Origin: Actinomycetes bacterium
GTDB lineage: Bacteria > Actinomycetota > Acidimicrobiia > Acidimicrobiales > Palsa-688
Assembly: GCA_021808665.1 (NCBI GenBank)
Contig: JAKBBA010000040.1
Coordinates: 1-32,024 of the forward strand
Length of the DNA: 32,024 bases
Direction: 5' to 3'
Shown here: in pieces, positions 1-8,138 of the stretch
Numbering within the stretch: position 1 is the first letter of the stretch
Layout: each line of letters starts with the position of its first letter
Made by a program: the position numbers and the translations under genes
The notes under the pieces: model-generated
Told to the model about the DNA's origin: nothing
Databases searched by the model: none
What the model saw: the letters and a program-made list of their open reading frames with translations, nothing else

Positions 1-1
1 G

Positions 2-442
2 GTGGTCTCGCTCTTGCAATCGAAGGGGGTTGACTACGTCCTCGGGAACCACGAAGAATCGTTCCTGAGTGAACTGGGCCAACGGGCACGCCAATCACCC
101 GGAGTCGATCAGGGCCTGGTGCAATATGTCCGTGAGCGGCCGAAGAGCCTTTCCCTAGATCTCGATGGAACGCCTGTGCTGCTCCTTCACGCCACTCCGT
201 GGCCACCCTATACACAGTATCTGGTGCCCGGTAGTCGGGGCCTCGCTCGATGTTCCGAACTCGAGTGCGACGTCCTGGTGCTGGGACACTCACACTGTCC
301 TTTCGTGGTCGAGACCGGCACGACCTTGGTGGTCAACCCAGGATCTGCCGGCGTCCTGTGTCCTGATGGCACGGTGAGCTATGCCATTCTGGACACTGCG
401 CTGTCGTCCGTGGAGCTCGTGAAGATTCCGGCTGTGCCGTAG
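2..442 (+). CDS. Calcineurin-like metallophosphoesterase, 5'-truncated
   Basis: This is the C-terminal part of a metal-dependent phosphoesterase of the YfcE/MJ0936-like type, which hydrolyses phosphodiesters or phosphomonoesters with two metal ions. The reading frame is open at the window edge, so the real start lies upstream. Three late family motifs are visible: GNHE near residue 16, the single histidine motif LLLHATPW near residue 60, and GHSH near residue 95, followed by the usual NPGSAG segment and a short strand (SYAILD). The first motifs (DxHG and GDxxD) are missing and should lie upstream of the window. The remaining 146 residues suit a protein of roughly 200 residues. It is followed 51 bases later by an unrelated broken CoA-transferase gene and has no visible link to the catabolic cluster. 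The family call is firm; the substrate is unknown. Confidence 0.85.
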   Translation: MVSLLQSKGVDYVLGNHEESFLSELGQRARQSPGVDQGLVQYVRERPKSLSLDLDGTPVLLLHATPWPPYTQYLVPGSRGLARCSELECDVLVLGHSHCPFVVETGTTLVVNPGSAGVLCPDGTVSYAILDTALSSVELVKIPAVP

Positions 443-493
443 ATGACGTTGGCACGGTTGCAGTTCCGCCGTTCGCTTTAGGGGGTTCCACGC

Positions 494-2857
494 ATGGGAG
501 GACCGCTCGAGGGGATTCGAGTTGTTGATCTCGCTTCGATGTCGGCCGGACACCGGGCGACGGGGCCGCTGGCGGACTACGGCGCAGATGTCGTCCTCGT
601 CGAACCTGAGGAGGGGTTGCCAGATCGTCAATCACGGCCTGAAGAGTTTGCCGTCTTCAACCGGGGAAAGCGGAGCGTGGCGCTTGGCCCTCAGATGGGC
701 CCTGCACAGCTCTCGGCCTTGGTGCGCTCGGCGGATGTGGTTGTCGAATCCGCGGGGGAGCGACGGTGGCCCAAGGAGGAGGTCGGAGAGCTGGCTGCAT
801 GCATGCCAGGGCTCATCACCTGTTCGATCTCGGCCTTTGGTGAGGATGACGCGGAGCATCGAGATCTGCCGCCCAACGAGAGTCTGGTCCACGCCGTCGT
901 CGGGACCATGGCTGAACAGCTCGGCCACCGGGACGGGCCAATTTTCGAGGGCCTACCCTTTGCCTCGGCCGGCGCATCGTATCTTGCGGTGATCGGGATT
1001 CTGGCCGCTCTCTATCGCCGCTCGATCGATGGCGTGGGCCAGCGAGTCGACACGTCCCTCGTAGATGGCATTCTCGTCCATATGGCGATGTACTGGGGAG
1101 AAGCCGATCGGGAGATGGGCTCCTCGATGTCATCGGCAGTTCGCTCGACCGGCAACGACTCCGGGACAAGAGTCGTGTCCGGCGGATTCCGTTGCAGCGA
1201 CGGACGCTACCGGGTATCGGCACCTCCGCCGTCGGAGCCTTTGGCCGTCTGATGAAAGCGCTCGAGCTCGACGCCGAGATCCCTCCGACTCCAGCAGGTC
1301 GAGAACTGTCGATACCTCTACTACCCCACGAGAAGGCTGCCCTCGACCGTGAGCTTGGACGTCGACTGGCTCGGGAGACCTCCGAGTACTGGGAGAGTCG
1401 CTTGGGGGAGGCCGACGTATGTGCCATCCCGATGATGCGCCCCACTGAGGTGTTCGACGCTCCGCAAGCACTGTGGAACGACATGGTGGTGAAGGTCGAG
1501 GACCCGCAGCTGGGCCCGACCCAGCAGGTAGGGCTACCGATCAAGTTCGGTGTGTCGCAGAGCTGCGTCTCCCGGGGAGCGCCGACTCGAGGGCAGCACA
1601 CCGCCGAGGTGCTCGCCGAGCTAGACCGGACGAGGCAGCGCCATTTCTCGGGCTCTGCTCCGGCGATCAACGTTCCTGTACTCGATGGCCTGAAGATCGT
1701 AGATCTCGGGGCATTTCTGGCCGGTCCCTTTGCGTCGCGGCTGCTCGCTGACCTCGGAGCCACGGTCATCAAGGTAGAGCCGCCAGCCGGCGATGCCCTG
1801 CGCGGCATCGGAACGATGTTCAGGGCGGCCCAGGCGGGGAAGCAGAGCTTTGCGGTGAATCTGAAGGATCCTGAGATGCGCCCTCTCGTCGAGAAATTGA
1901 CTGCCTGGGCTGATATCGTGCACCACAACATGCGTCCGGGGGTCGCAGAGCGTCTTGGAGTCAGCTACGACGCGCTGAGCCAAATCCGGGCAGACATCGT
2001 GTACGGGCATGCGCCTGGGTGGGGAGCGTCGGGACCATGCGCACACCGCCAGAGTCTGGAACCGCACATGTCCGGATACTGCGGCGCCGGTTACGAAGTT
2101 GCAGGGCGCTACAACGACCCCCTCTACCCGATCAGTAACCTCTGACGTGGGCAACGGTCTCCTCGGCGCAGTCGGTTTGCTCATGGGAGTCCTGCATCGA
2201 ATTCGAACCGGGCAAGGCCAAACCGTGGTCAACCCCCACCTCAATTCGGCGATGATGCAGGTCGCCCACATCGTGCGGTGCGAGGACGGTGGCATCCTCG
2301 GCGCAGGACGGCTAGATCCGCTGCAGATGGGTTTCACGGCGGTGGAGCGTCTCTACCCCACCCTCGATGGATGGGTCTGCCTCGCCATCTCGGACGATGA
2401 ACAGTTCGCAGCACTCGGTGAAGTCCTCGGACAAGACCTCGCCGACGACGAGCGTTTTGACACCAGCGAGGAGCGCCTGGTGAACGAGGACGTGCTCATC
2501 GACATCATCTCGGCGGCTCTCAGTGAGCAGCCCACTCGGTGGTGGCTGCAGCAGTGTCGCCAACATGGAGTCCCGGCGGCGGAGCCTCGACAAGACGGCA
2601 AGTCGGCGTATCTCCGAGAGCCCCGCCATCGGGGTAGCGGAAGAGTCGCCGAGGTCATGCACGCTGATCTGGGCGCCGTTCGCGAGCTGGCGCAGTTCCT
2701 CCGTGTCGGGGCCAGGTCGATTCCGCCCCATCGTCTGGCGCCGGACATCGGAACATCCACAGACGAGGTTCTCGGCTGGGCGGGCTACGGAACCGAGCAG
2801 ATCTCGCATCTCGCCCAACGGGGTGCGATCCGCCTCCAGACGCCTGCGGCTTCGTAA
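494..2857 (+). pseudogene. Two-domain CaiB/BaiF CoA-transferase gene broken by two frameshifts
   Basis: Three consecutive open frames together encode one fused class III (CaiB/BaiF) CoA transferase of about 785 residues. Frame 2 runs from ATG 494 (preceded by AGGGGG at 480) through GIRVVDLASMSAGH to SGGFRCSDGRY. Near 1212-1220 the homology moves to frame 1 (GIGTSAVGAFGRLMKALELD), consistent with one lost base. The second domain starts near 1675 (VLDGLKIVDLGAFLAGPFA). Near 2138-2145 it returns to frame 2 (DVGNGLLGAVGLLMGVLHR), consistent with one extra base, and ends at TAA 2857. The layout matches the intact fused gene at 26484-28820. The C-terminal domain keeps an Asp where the family nucleophile is expected (in DVGNG); the N-terminal domain has PFASAG there and seems non-catalytic. 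The two shifts cancel, so sequencing or assembly error is possible. No palindromic operator precedes it. Confidence 0.85.
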
Positions 2858-2867
2858 CGCCATCCAG

Positions 2868-2897
2868 TTGCCACATCGGTCGGGCGCGTGATACATT
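2868..2897 (+). promoter_or_regulatory. Predicted promoter P1 for CaiB-like gene and Rieske oxygenase
   Basis: A -35-like TTGCCA (2868-2873) and a -10-like TACATT (2892-2897) are separated by 18 bases. They sit just after the stop of the broken CoA-transferase gene. The last T of the -10 is the first base of a palindromic operator, the same geometry as at 9450 and 18914. Transcription would start near 2904, giving a leader of about 200 bases before GTG 3106. This is a pattern-based call only. Confidence 0.5.
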
Positions 2898-2912
2898 CGA
2901 CATTGGTATCGA
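2897..2912. promoter_or_regulatory. Operator site 1, TCGAYANNNNTRTCGA family
   Basis: The sequence TCGACATTGGTATCGA fits the shared palindrome TCGAYANNNNTRTCGA found at five places in this window, all intergenic. It starts on the last base of the predicted -10 box, so a bound protein would block RNA polymerase. The likely binder is the TetR protein encoded at 18088-18816 (inference). Confidence 0.65.
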
Positions 2913-3105
2913 GAACAGGGGTGGGTGCCAGAGTGCGCACTGCGGAGTTCGTCCGACGAGCAGTCGTTGGCTCTTGGGTCGTGGCGCAGAGGGTTCGGCC
3001 AGCGCGGATCCAAATCGGGCGGAAGCCAGGCGGTCGTCCCGCCAGGCTGAAGGATGGGCATCAGGCGTTCGCCGAACGGCTCCACTGCGACGAAAGGACC
3101 TACAA
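2913..3105 (+). other. Long untranslated leader before the CaiB-like gene
   Basis: About 190 bases separate operator site 1 from GTG 3106. Two weak GTG-started frames run through it (from 2921, ending inside the CoA-transferase gene at 3136, and from 2925, ending near 3050). Neither has a well-spaced ribosome-binding site or recognisable protein features, so I do not call a gene. I see no clear riboswitch or terminator fold. Confidence 0.35.
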
Positions 3106-4323
3106 GTGTCTAGCTACGATCTGCTCGCTGGGGTGACCGTTGTGGAGGTGTCGCAGTACGGCCCGGACGCCCTCGGGGGGTTCCTGGCCGACATGGGCGC
3201 AACGGTCATCAAGGTCGAGGAGCCGGTCAGGGGCGACCCGATCCGCTTTGGTTCCGGGGTCGCCGCCGGGGGGCCGGACGGCTTCGGGCTCCTCCACCTG
3301 CGTTGGAACCGCGGCAAAAAGAGTGTAACGGTCGACATGAAGACCGACTCGGGCAAGAAGACCTTCGGCCAACTTGTCGGTAAGGCGCAGATCGTGATTG
3401 AAGGGATGCGAGCCGGTGTCCTGGAGCGCATGGGCCTGGGATATGACGTCCTTCGCCAGTCCAATCCGGCCCTGGTGTTCTGCAGCGTCTCAGGCTATGG
3501 CTTATCGGGCCCCTATCACGAGATGGGGTCCCACGGGCCGTCGTTTGACGGCTTCGGTGGTTTGGTGCGGGCCCAGAGCTCCGCTGGAAGTGATGAGGCC
3601 CCGGACATCTACGGCCCTCGCGTCGCCGTCGGAATGTACGCCATGGGCCTCTACGCGGCGCTCGGCACCGTCGCCGCGCTTCGGAAGGCCGAGCGAACGG
3701 GCGAGGGGAGCCTCGTCGAAGTCGCAGCCGCCGATTGTGCAGCCCACTGGATCCCAACGACGGTCGACGCGGTCCTCAATGAGGATCTGCTGCATGTGCG
3801 CCCTGGCTTCGCGGGATCGGATGGACGGATGGGCCGATGGCCACGGCTCAACACGTATCTCACCAGCGACAAGAAAGTACTCATGGTCCAGCTGCTAGTG
3901 GACAGATACTGGTCGGGACTCTGCCGGCTCGTCAATCGCCCGGATCTTGCGACGATCTACGATGGGGATAGGGACGTCTCGGAAGCCGATGAGACGGTTT
4001 GTGCGGAGCTTACAAAGCTGTTCGCCACGAAGACTCGTGCTGAATGGATGGACTTGTTCCTGGCGAATGATATATCAGCTATTCCGGTGAACACGTATGC
4101 CGAAGTTGCGTCCGACCCGCACTTCGTGGCTCGCGACAATGTGTATGCCCCGGACGGCGCGGGCGGGCTGAGTCTCACCGGGACTCCCATAAGGATCCAC
4201 GGGCAGGAGTTCCGGCCGGCGTTGGCTCCGGGCCTCGGTGATGACAACGTAGAGATCCTCGAGGGTCTGGTGGAAGCGGCCGGCCAGGTGCCGGTGCCGG
4301 GCCAACAAAGGGTCATCGCATAG
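3106..4323 (+). CDS. CaiB/BaiF family CoA-transferase-like protein
   Basis: A class III CoA-transferase-fold protein of 405 residues, the usual length for a single-domain member; these enzymes move CoA between carboxylic acids or racemise acyl-CoAs. The Rossmann-like start VTVVEVSQYGPDALGGFLADMGATVIKVE (residues 10-38), the stretch WNRGKKSVTVDMK (67-79) and VFCSVSGYGLSGPY (124-137) are typical. I chose GTG 3106 because GAAAGGA lies 7 bases upstream and the family homology begins there; the open frame extends back to 2974 without homology. Odd: aligned by eye with Frc (GDSNSG, catalytic Asp169), this protein has GMYAMG, so Met177 occupies the nucleophile position. It may be a non-transferase paralogue. 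It is the first gene after promoter P1 and operator 1, followed 132 bases later by the Rieske gene. Confidence 0.85.
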   Translation: MSSYDLLAGVTVVEVSQYGPDALGGFLADMGATVIKVEEPVRGDPIRFGSGVAAGGPDGFGLLHLRWNRGKKSVTVDMKTDSGKKTFGQLVGKAQIVIEGMRAGVLERMGLGYDVLRQSNPALVFCSVSGYGLSGPYHEMGSHGPSFDGFGGLVRAQSSAGSDEAPDIYGPRVAVGMYAMGLYAALGTVAALRKAERTGEGSLVEVAAADCAAHWIPTTVDAVLNEDLLHVRPGFAGSDGRMGRWPRLNTYLTSDKKVLMVQLLVDRYWSGLCRLVNRPDLATIYDGDRDVSEADETVCAELTKLFATKTRAEWMDLFLANDISAIPVNTYAEVASDPHFVARDNVYAPDGAGGLSLTGTPIRIHGQEFRPALAPGLGDDNVEILEGLVEAAGQVPVPGQQRVIA

Positions 4324-4455
4324 ATGCACTTTCTTCCGAAGTACAACACGAGGGCAAACCATGACCGTGCGCCGGCAGGCCGAAAGCCAGCCTTCCTATG
4401 GCAAACGCAACACAGCTCATCGATCCACGTCTCCGTCTAGCAGGGGGAATATCAG

Positions 4456-5640
4456 GTGTCTGACAACGAAAGCAATCGCAGGGCATGGGCTCTCGGTGCA
4501 GAAACGGCCTTCCGGAACCTTCGTGAGGAGACGATTCAGCAGGAATCCGACGTCCTGCGGTTGCCGGTAGAGCTTTATACAAGTCCAGCCCGTGCCGCGC
4601 AGGAGATCGCGCTGTTCAAGACCGTTCCCGTCGTGGTCGGCCACCATTCCGAACTCAGCCCCGGCGGCTTCCTAACGCGCGATGTCCTCGGTGTCGCGAT
4701 CATCCTGGTACGCCGGGAAGATGGAACGCCAGCCGGCTACATCAATATGTGCGCCCACCGGGGCGGCAAGGTCGAGCAGGCCGAGTCCGGATCCAAGCGT
4801 TTGTTCATGTGCCAGTATCACGGCTGGACGTACAATCGCGACTCGGGCGATCTCCGAAATGTTCCCTTCGGTGAGGACTTCGGTGAGATCGACCGTACCT
4901 GTTATGGGTTGCGAAAAGTCAGGGTCGAAGAGCGACATGGTCTCCTGTGGGCGGACTTGTCAAACAATCGGGACCTGACGGTCTCGGGGTTCCTGGGCGA
5001 TGAGATCGATGCACAGGTATCGACGCTGGACCTTGCTGATACGACCCTGTTCGCACACAAGCACCTCAGGCTCGCAGCGAACTGGAAGCTTGTTGTCGAT
5101 GGCGCCTTGGACGGTCTGCACGTCAAGTTCCTCCACCCGAACGGCGTCTCGAACTACTTCCCCACAGGGCGGAACGTATACCTGAAGTTCGGACGCCACG
5201 GTCGGACCTTCGCGCCGCGAAAGCGCATGGAGCGGCTGGTTAAGGAGGGGGGCGCCCTCGAAGACATCACTGACCTTCGCCGATACATGTCGAGCAACAT
5301 CCGCGTCTACCCGAATGTGAGCTGCATACAAGCACCGGATCATATCGAGTTCTGGACCGTCTGGCCTTCCACGGATCCATCTGCCTGCACCATCGATATT
5401 CGCTTCCTCGTTCCGACGGATCGCCTGGATGACGAATGCGCTGAGAGGGTCAACCGGAGTTGGGAGGTCCTCGAGCAGGCCGCCCTCAAAGAGGATTTTC
5501 CAATGGAAATATCGATTCAGGACAACGCGAACGCGAACTCAGGCGCATACTTCACCTACGGGAAGAACGAGTTCCAGGTTCGACACCTCCATGATTGTCT
5601 TGCGTCGGATCTGGCAGATCCCAAGTCGCTGGACGGCTAA
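4456..5640 (+). CDS. Rieske [2Fe-2S] aromatic-ring-hydroxylating oxygenase, large subunit
   Basis: A 394-residue cytoplasmic oxygenase alpha subunit that would insert oxygen into a ring or demethylate a substrate using electrons from a separate reductase. The Rieske cluster motif is Cys99-x-His101 and Cys119-x2-His122 (CAHRGG and CQYHGW). The catalytic iron site is visible in DGALDGLHVKFLH, with His222 and His227 as ligands and Asp219 as the usual bridging acid. The C-terminal region resembles the START-like catalytic domain. GTG 4456 is preceded by AGGGGGA at 4442; no better start exists. No beta subunit, ferredoxin or reductase gene lies in the window, so it is probably a homomultimer fed by a reductase encoded elsewhere. 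The 132 bases before it hold no gene that I can support. It is probably cotranscribed with the CaiB-like gene from P1. Confidence 0.9.
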   Translation: MSDNESNRRAWALGAETAFRNLREETIQQESDVLRLPVELYTSPARAAQEIALFKTVPVVVGHHSELSPGGFLTRDVLGVAIILVRREDGTPAGYINMCAHRGGKVEQAESGSKRLFMCQYHGWTYNRDSGDLRNVPFGEDFGEIDRTCYGLRKVRVEERHGLLWADLSNNRDLTVSGFLGDEIDAQVSTLDLADTTLFAHKHLRLAANWKLVVDGALDGLHVKFLHPNGVSNYFPTGRNVYLKFGRHGRTFAPRKRMERLVKEGGALEDITDLRRYMSSNIRVYPNVSCIQAPDHIEFWTVWPSTDPSACTIDIRFLVPTDRLDDECAERVNRSWEVLEQAALKEDFPMEISIQDNANANSGAYFTYGKNEFQVRHLHDCLASDLADPKSLDG

Positions 5641-5724
5641 CGGCAGGAGCTCGGGGGCAGTGCCTTGCGAATGGGCAAGCTGTAACAGGAACATGCGTCC
5701 GCCGGCTCGTGAGGATGCTGGGTG

Positions 5725-5802
5725 AGGACTACTTGTGCGACTCGCTCGAATCCCCCTTGGAGCTAGGCGCTCGGCGTCCTAAGGAGTCGCGCAAGTAGTC
5801 CT
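5725..5802. repeat. 19-bp inverted repeat with 40-base loop
   Basis: The left arm AGGACTACTTGTGCGACTC (5725-5743) is complementary to the right arm 5784-5802 at 18 of 19 positions, and the exception would be a G-U pair in RNA. The 40-base interior (5744-5783) has no T-run after it, so it is not a classic intrinsic terminator. It could end the Rieske transcript, be a miniature mobile element, or bind a protein. I saw no second copy in the window. Confidence 0.6.
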
Positions 5803-5931
5803 GGCCTGAGCAGGTGAACTACGAAGTGGGCAAATTGCTCTTAACGCCAACTTGCTGGCGGGTGGCCGACCTTGGCTTCGTCGTGCCCCTCTCCCTGCAC
5901 GGAAATCCGTCCTGACGGCCGTCGATTTCTC

Positions 5932-5960
5932 TTGACGCCGGAGGATGAAGTCGATATGGT
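5932..5960 (+). promoter_or_regulatory. Predicted promoter P2 for the binding-protein gene
   Basis: TTGACG (5932-5937) and TATGGT (5955-5960) are separated by 17 bases. The -10 box lies inside operator site 2. Transcription would begin near 5967, about 38 bases before ATG 6005. Confidence 0.5.
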
Positions 5961-5966
5961 TGTCGA
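5951..5966. promoter_or_regulatory. Operator site 2, TCGAYANNNNTRTCGA family
   Basis: TCGATATGGTTGTCGA fits the shared consensus and covers the predicted -10 of P2. As at sites 1 and 4, it is followed directly by GA. Binding would repress the solute-binding protein, SDR and amidohydrolase genes (inference). Confidence 0.65.
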
Positions 5967-6004
5967 GAAGGCGAGCCACGCCTCGATAGGGGGAAGGTCA
6001 TCAG

Positions 6005-7282
6005 ATGAGGGACATTTCACGCTGGGCGCGCGTTGCATCAGCGACGGTGGTTGTGTGCGGTCTGGCTGCAGCCTGCGGCAGCTCGAGTAAGACAGCATCC
6101 AGCGCTTCCAACACCACCACCAGCCCGTCGCCGGCAAGCTCCGGTTCGGGCGGCTCGACGGGCTCCGGAGCGGCTAACTCTTCGTTGAGCCCAGTCACAA
6201 TCGGCTGGGTTGCCAACGATCAGGGGACGTTGGCCCAGCCGGCCTCTACCGACGCCGCGTTGGCCGCGACGAAATACATCAACGCTCAGCTGGGAGGCGT
6301 TGACGGTCACCCGCTGAAGTTGGAGACGTGCAGTGTTGGCTTAGACTCCGCCTCGAACCAGCAGTGCGGGCAGCAGTTCGCGAATGATTCCGTTGACATG
6401 GTGGTAGAAGGGCCAGTATTCAACGCATCTGCCTTCTACAGCGCGATGTCCGCTAGCAAGAAGCCAATTGTCGGGACCGTGGCGATCAGTCAGGCCGACC
6501 TGACATCTAACGCCTTCATCTGGAGCTCAGGGCAGACAGTCAACGCGGCCTACGGCCTTCTCGCCAAGAAGGTCGTGCCGAACCTGACCAGCGTCGGGGT
6601 GATCGAACTGGAGGGCACTACCGCAGCGCCCGCGCTCTACTACCTCAAGCAGGGGCTCGGGCCGAACGTGACTGTGAAGTCCGTGAACGTGAACCCCACC
6701 TCAAGCGACCTCACGGGTGCGATCAACCAGCTCGGAAAGGTTCAGTTGTACGTTCTCTCCGTGACAGGGCCCATCCAGCTTGAGGCCGCCTCGGCTATCC
6801 AGTCCTACGCTCCAGGCACGCCGGTCATCACGACACAGGACCTGGGCCTGATCGCTGCGCAGCAGCCGAGTGAGACGAACAATTGGTACTTCGTAGATAC
6901 ACAGAAGGCCGCCGCCGTCGACTCCACGGATCCGCAGGTGAAGACCTTCCTCGCCAACTATCCGAAGTACGGGGACGCGGCGAAGTACCTGAACGACCCG
7001 TGGGCCTCCGCCGACTGGGGGCTCATCCTCACCGTGCAGAGCGTCCTGGCCAAGGCCGGTGCCGGCAATCTCAGCCCAGCGTCGGTGACCTCCGCACTAC
7101 AGGCGTTCACCGGTCCCGTGATCATGGGACCGGACACCGTCAAATGCCCGGGGACGGTCTACGCCAGCCTTTGCACCGGAGTTGCCTTCGCGTATCAGGT
7201 GAAGAACGGCAAGACCTACACGGCTACGGCGTATCCGACGATTGACGTTGCCCCGCTGAACCTTAAGCCCGTGGGCTCCTGA
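6005..7282 (+). CDS. ABC transporter solute-binding lipoprotein, branched-chain amino acid type (HAAT)
   Basis: A 425-residue extracytoplasmic binding protein of the Peripla_BP_6 / LivJ type, which captures the substrate and hands it to the ABC permease. The N-terminus has a basic region (MRDISRWAR), a hydrophobic core, and a lipobox ending at Cys24 (GLAAACGSS). A Ser/Thr/Gly-rich tether (about residues 25-65) leads to the mature domain, which starts at VTIGWVANDQG. Typical family segments follow: AATKYINAQLGGVDGHPLKLETC and the hinge-region motifs. ATG 6005 has AGGGGGA about 11 bases upstream. The matching permease and ATPases begin 2.3 kb downstream (9566-13223), separated by an SDR and an amidohydrolase, which is unusual. 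The ligand is probably an aromatic or cyclic acid rather than an amino acid, judged only from the catabolic setting. Confidence 0.9.
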   Translation: MRDISRWARVASATVVVCGLAAACGSSSKTASSASNTTTSPSPASSGSGGSTGSGAANSSLSPVTIGWVANDQGTLAQPASTDAALAATKYINAQLGGVDGHPLKLETCSVGLDSASNQQCGQQFANDSVDMVVEGPVFNASAFYSAMSASKKPIVGTVAISQADLTSNAFIWSSGQTVNAAYGLLAKKVVPNLTSVGVIELEGTTAAPALYYLKQGLGPNVTVKSVNVNPTSSDLTGAINQLGKVQLYVLSVTGPIQLEAASAIQSYAPGTPVITTQDLGLIAAQQPSETNNWYFVDTQKAAAVDSTDPQVKTFLANYPKYGDAAKYLNDPWASADWGLILTVQSVLAKAGAGNLSPASVTSALQAFTGPVIMGPDTVKCPGTVYASLCTGVAFAYQVKNGKTYTATAYPTIDVAPLNLKPVGS

Positions 7283-7293
7283 TGGCAGGGTTC

Positions 7294-7321
7294 CGTGACG
7301 CCGGGAGCCCCCGGCGTCACG
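7294..7321 (+). terminator. Strong GC hairpin after the binding-protein gene
   Basis: CGTGACGCCGGG (7294-7305) and CCCGGCGTCACG (7310-7321) form a perfect 12-bp stem with a 4-base loop, 12 bases after the TGA of the binding-protein gene. No T-run follows, so it may be a partial terminator or an mRNA-stabilising stem. Such stems are known after solute-binding-protein genes, where the binding protein is needed in excess over downstream products. Confidence 0.7.
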
Positions 7322-7346
7322 CAGTACCCGTTCACACGGAGTAGCG

Positions 7347-8123
7347 ATGCCAGGCTTCGATCCGCCTTCGGACCGTCGGCTTGAGGGACAGGTTGCGATC
7401 GTCACCGGTGCTACGTCAGGTCTCGGCCGCCACTTCGCGCTGCTACTGGCCGCCCAAGGCTCTCGAGTGGCGCTCGTCGGCCGCAGGGAGGACCGGCTCG
7501 CCTCGGTAGAAGCAGAGATCGGTGGGCGCGGTGGCGAGTGCCTGGGCGTGGCGCTGGACTTAGAAGAGCCGGCTGCTGTTGGCCAAGCACTCGAACATAT
7601 CGAGCAAAAACTGGGCTACGTGTCCATCCTAGTCAACAACGCTGCATATCCCGGACTCGGTTACGCCACTCGAGTGGACCTGGAGACCGTTGATCGAGTC
7701 TTCGCAACCAATCTCAGAGCCCCATTCCTATTGGCGAGTGGCGTCGCCCGTCGCCTCATCGCCCTAGGCAAGCCGGGCCGGATAGTAAACGTATCGTCGA
7801 TGTCGGCGACTTATTTTGCAGGCAACGGAAATGCACTATATGCCATAAGCAAAGCGGGGCTGGACAGGATGACCGAAGTCCTCGCTGTCGAGTGGGCCAA
7901 GTTTCACATCAATGTCAACTCCATCGCTCCCGGCTCGTTCGAGACTGCGATGACCGAGGGCGCAATCGCCGCTGGACGTGGAGCCTTCGAACAGCGCTTT
8001 CCGAGACAGAGGATCGGCCTCCCGGAGAAACTTGACAGTACGCTCATGTACCTCCTAGATGGAGCATCGGACTTCGTGACCGGCGCAATTATAAAAGTTG
8101 ACGATGGCCAATTCCCCCGTTGA
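7347..8123 (+). CDS. Short-chain dehydrogenase/reductase (SDR)
   Basis: A classical NAD(P)-dependent SDR of 258 residues that would oxidise an alcohol or reduce a ketone. The cofactor motif TGATSGLG is at residues 20-27, NNAA at 97-100, the catalytic Ser at about 151 (NVSSMS), and Tyr165-x3-Lys169 (YAISK). The C-terminal IAPGSFETAMTEG is the usual substrate-loop start. The Arg-rich segment GRREDR after beta-2 suggests an NADP preference (inference). ATG 7347 follows a CGGAG motif. It sits 15 bases before the amidohydrolase gene and 64 bases after the binding-protein gene, downstream of the hairpin at 7294-7321, so its expression is probably lower than that of the binding protein. Confidence 0.9.
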   Translation: MPGFDPPSDRRLEGQVAIVTGATSGLGRHFALLLAAQGSRVALVGRREDRLASVEAEIGGRGGECLGVALDLEEPAAVGQALEHIEQKLGYVSILVNNAAYPGLGYATRVDLETVDRVFATNLRAPFLLASGVARRLIALGKPGRIVNVSSMSATYFAGNGNALYAISKAGLDRMTEVLAVEWAKFHINVNSIAPGSFETAMTEGAIAAGRGAFEQRFPRQRIGLPEKLDSTLMYLLDGASDFVTGAIIKVDDGQFPR

Positions 8124-8138
8124 AGGAAAGGTGCCCCG

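Larger units (their letters stand above)
5641..6004. other. Intergenic region with inverted repeat, promoter and operator
   Basis: This 364-base gap between the Rieske gene and the binding-protein gene contains no convincing coding sequence. It holds a 19-bp inverted repeat (5725-5802), a predicted promoter (5932-5960), operator site 2 (5951-5966) and the ribosome-binding site AGGGGGA (about 5987) for ATG 6005. The rest is unassigned. Confidence 0.6.

Noticed and set aside
816..1931. Open frame of 371 codons on the - strand
   Set aside because: It lies opposite the broken CoA-transferase gene, has a Ser/Arg-rich composition typical of antisense frames in high-GC DNA and shows no family motifs.
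2921..3136. Possible small gene from GTG 2921
   Set aside because: Its ribosome-binding site is badly spaced, it runs into the CoA-transferase gene in another frame and the peptide has no recognisable features.
4324..4455. Possible promoter or operator in front of the Rieske gene
   Set aside because: Only one TCGA half-site is present and no good -35/-10 pair was found, so cotranscription with the preceding gene is more likely.
5741..5760. tRNA-like T-arm motif (CTCGAATCCCCC)
   Set aside because: No acceptor, D or anticodon arms could be fitted around it; it lies in the loop of the inverted repeat.
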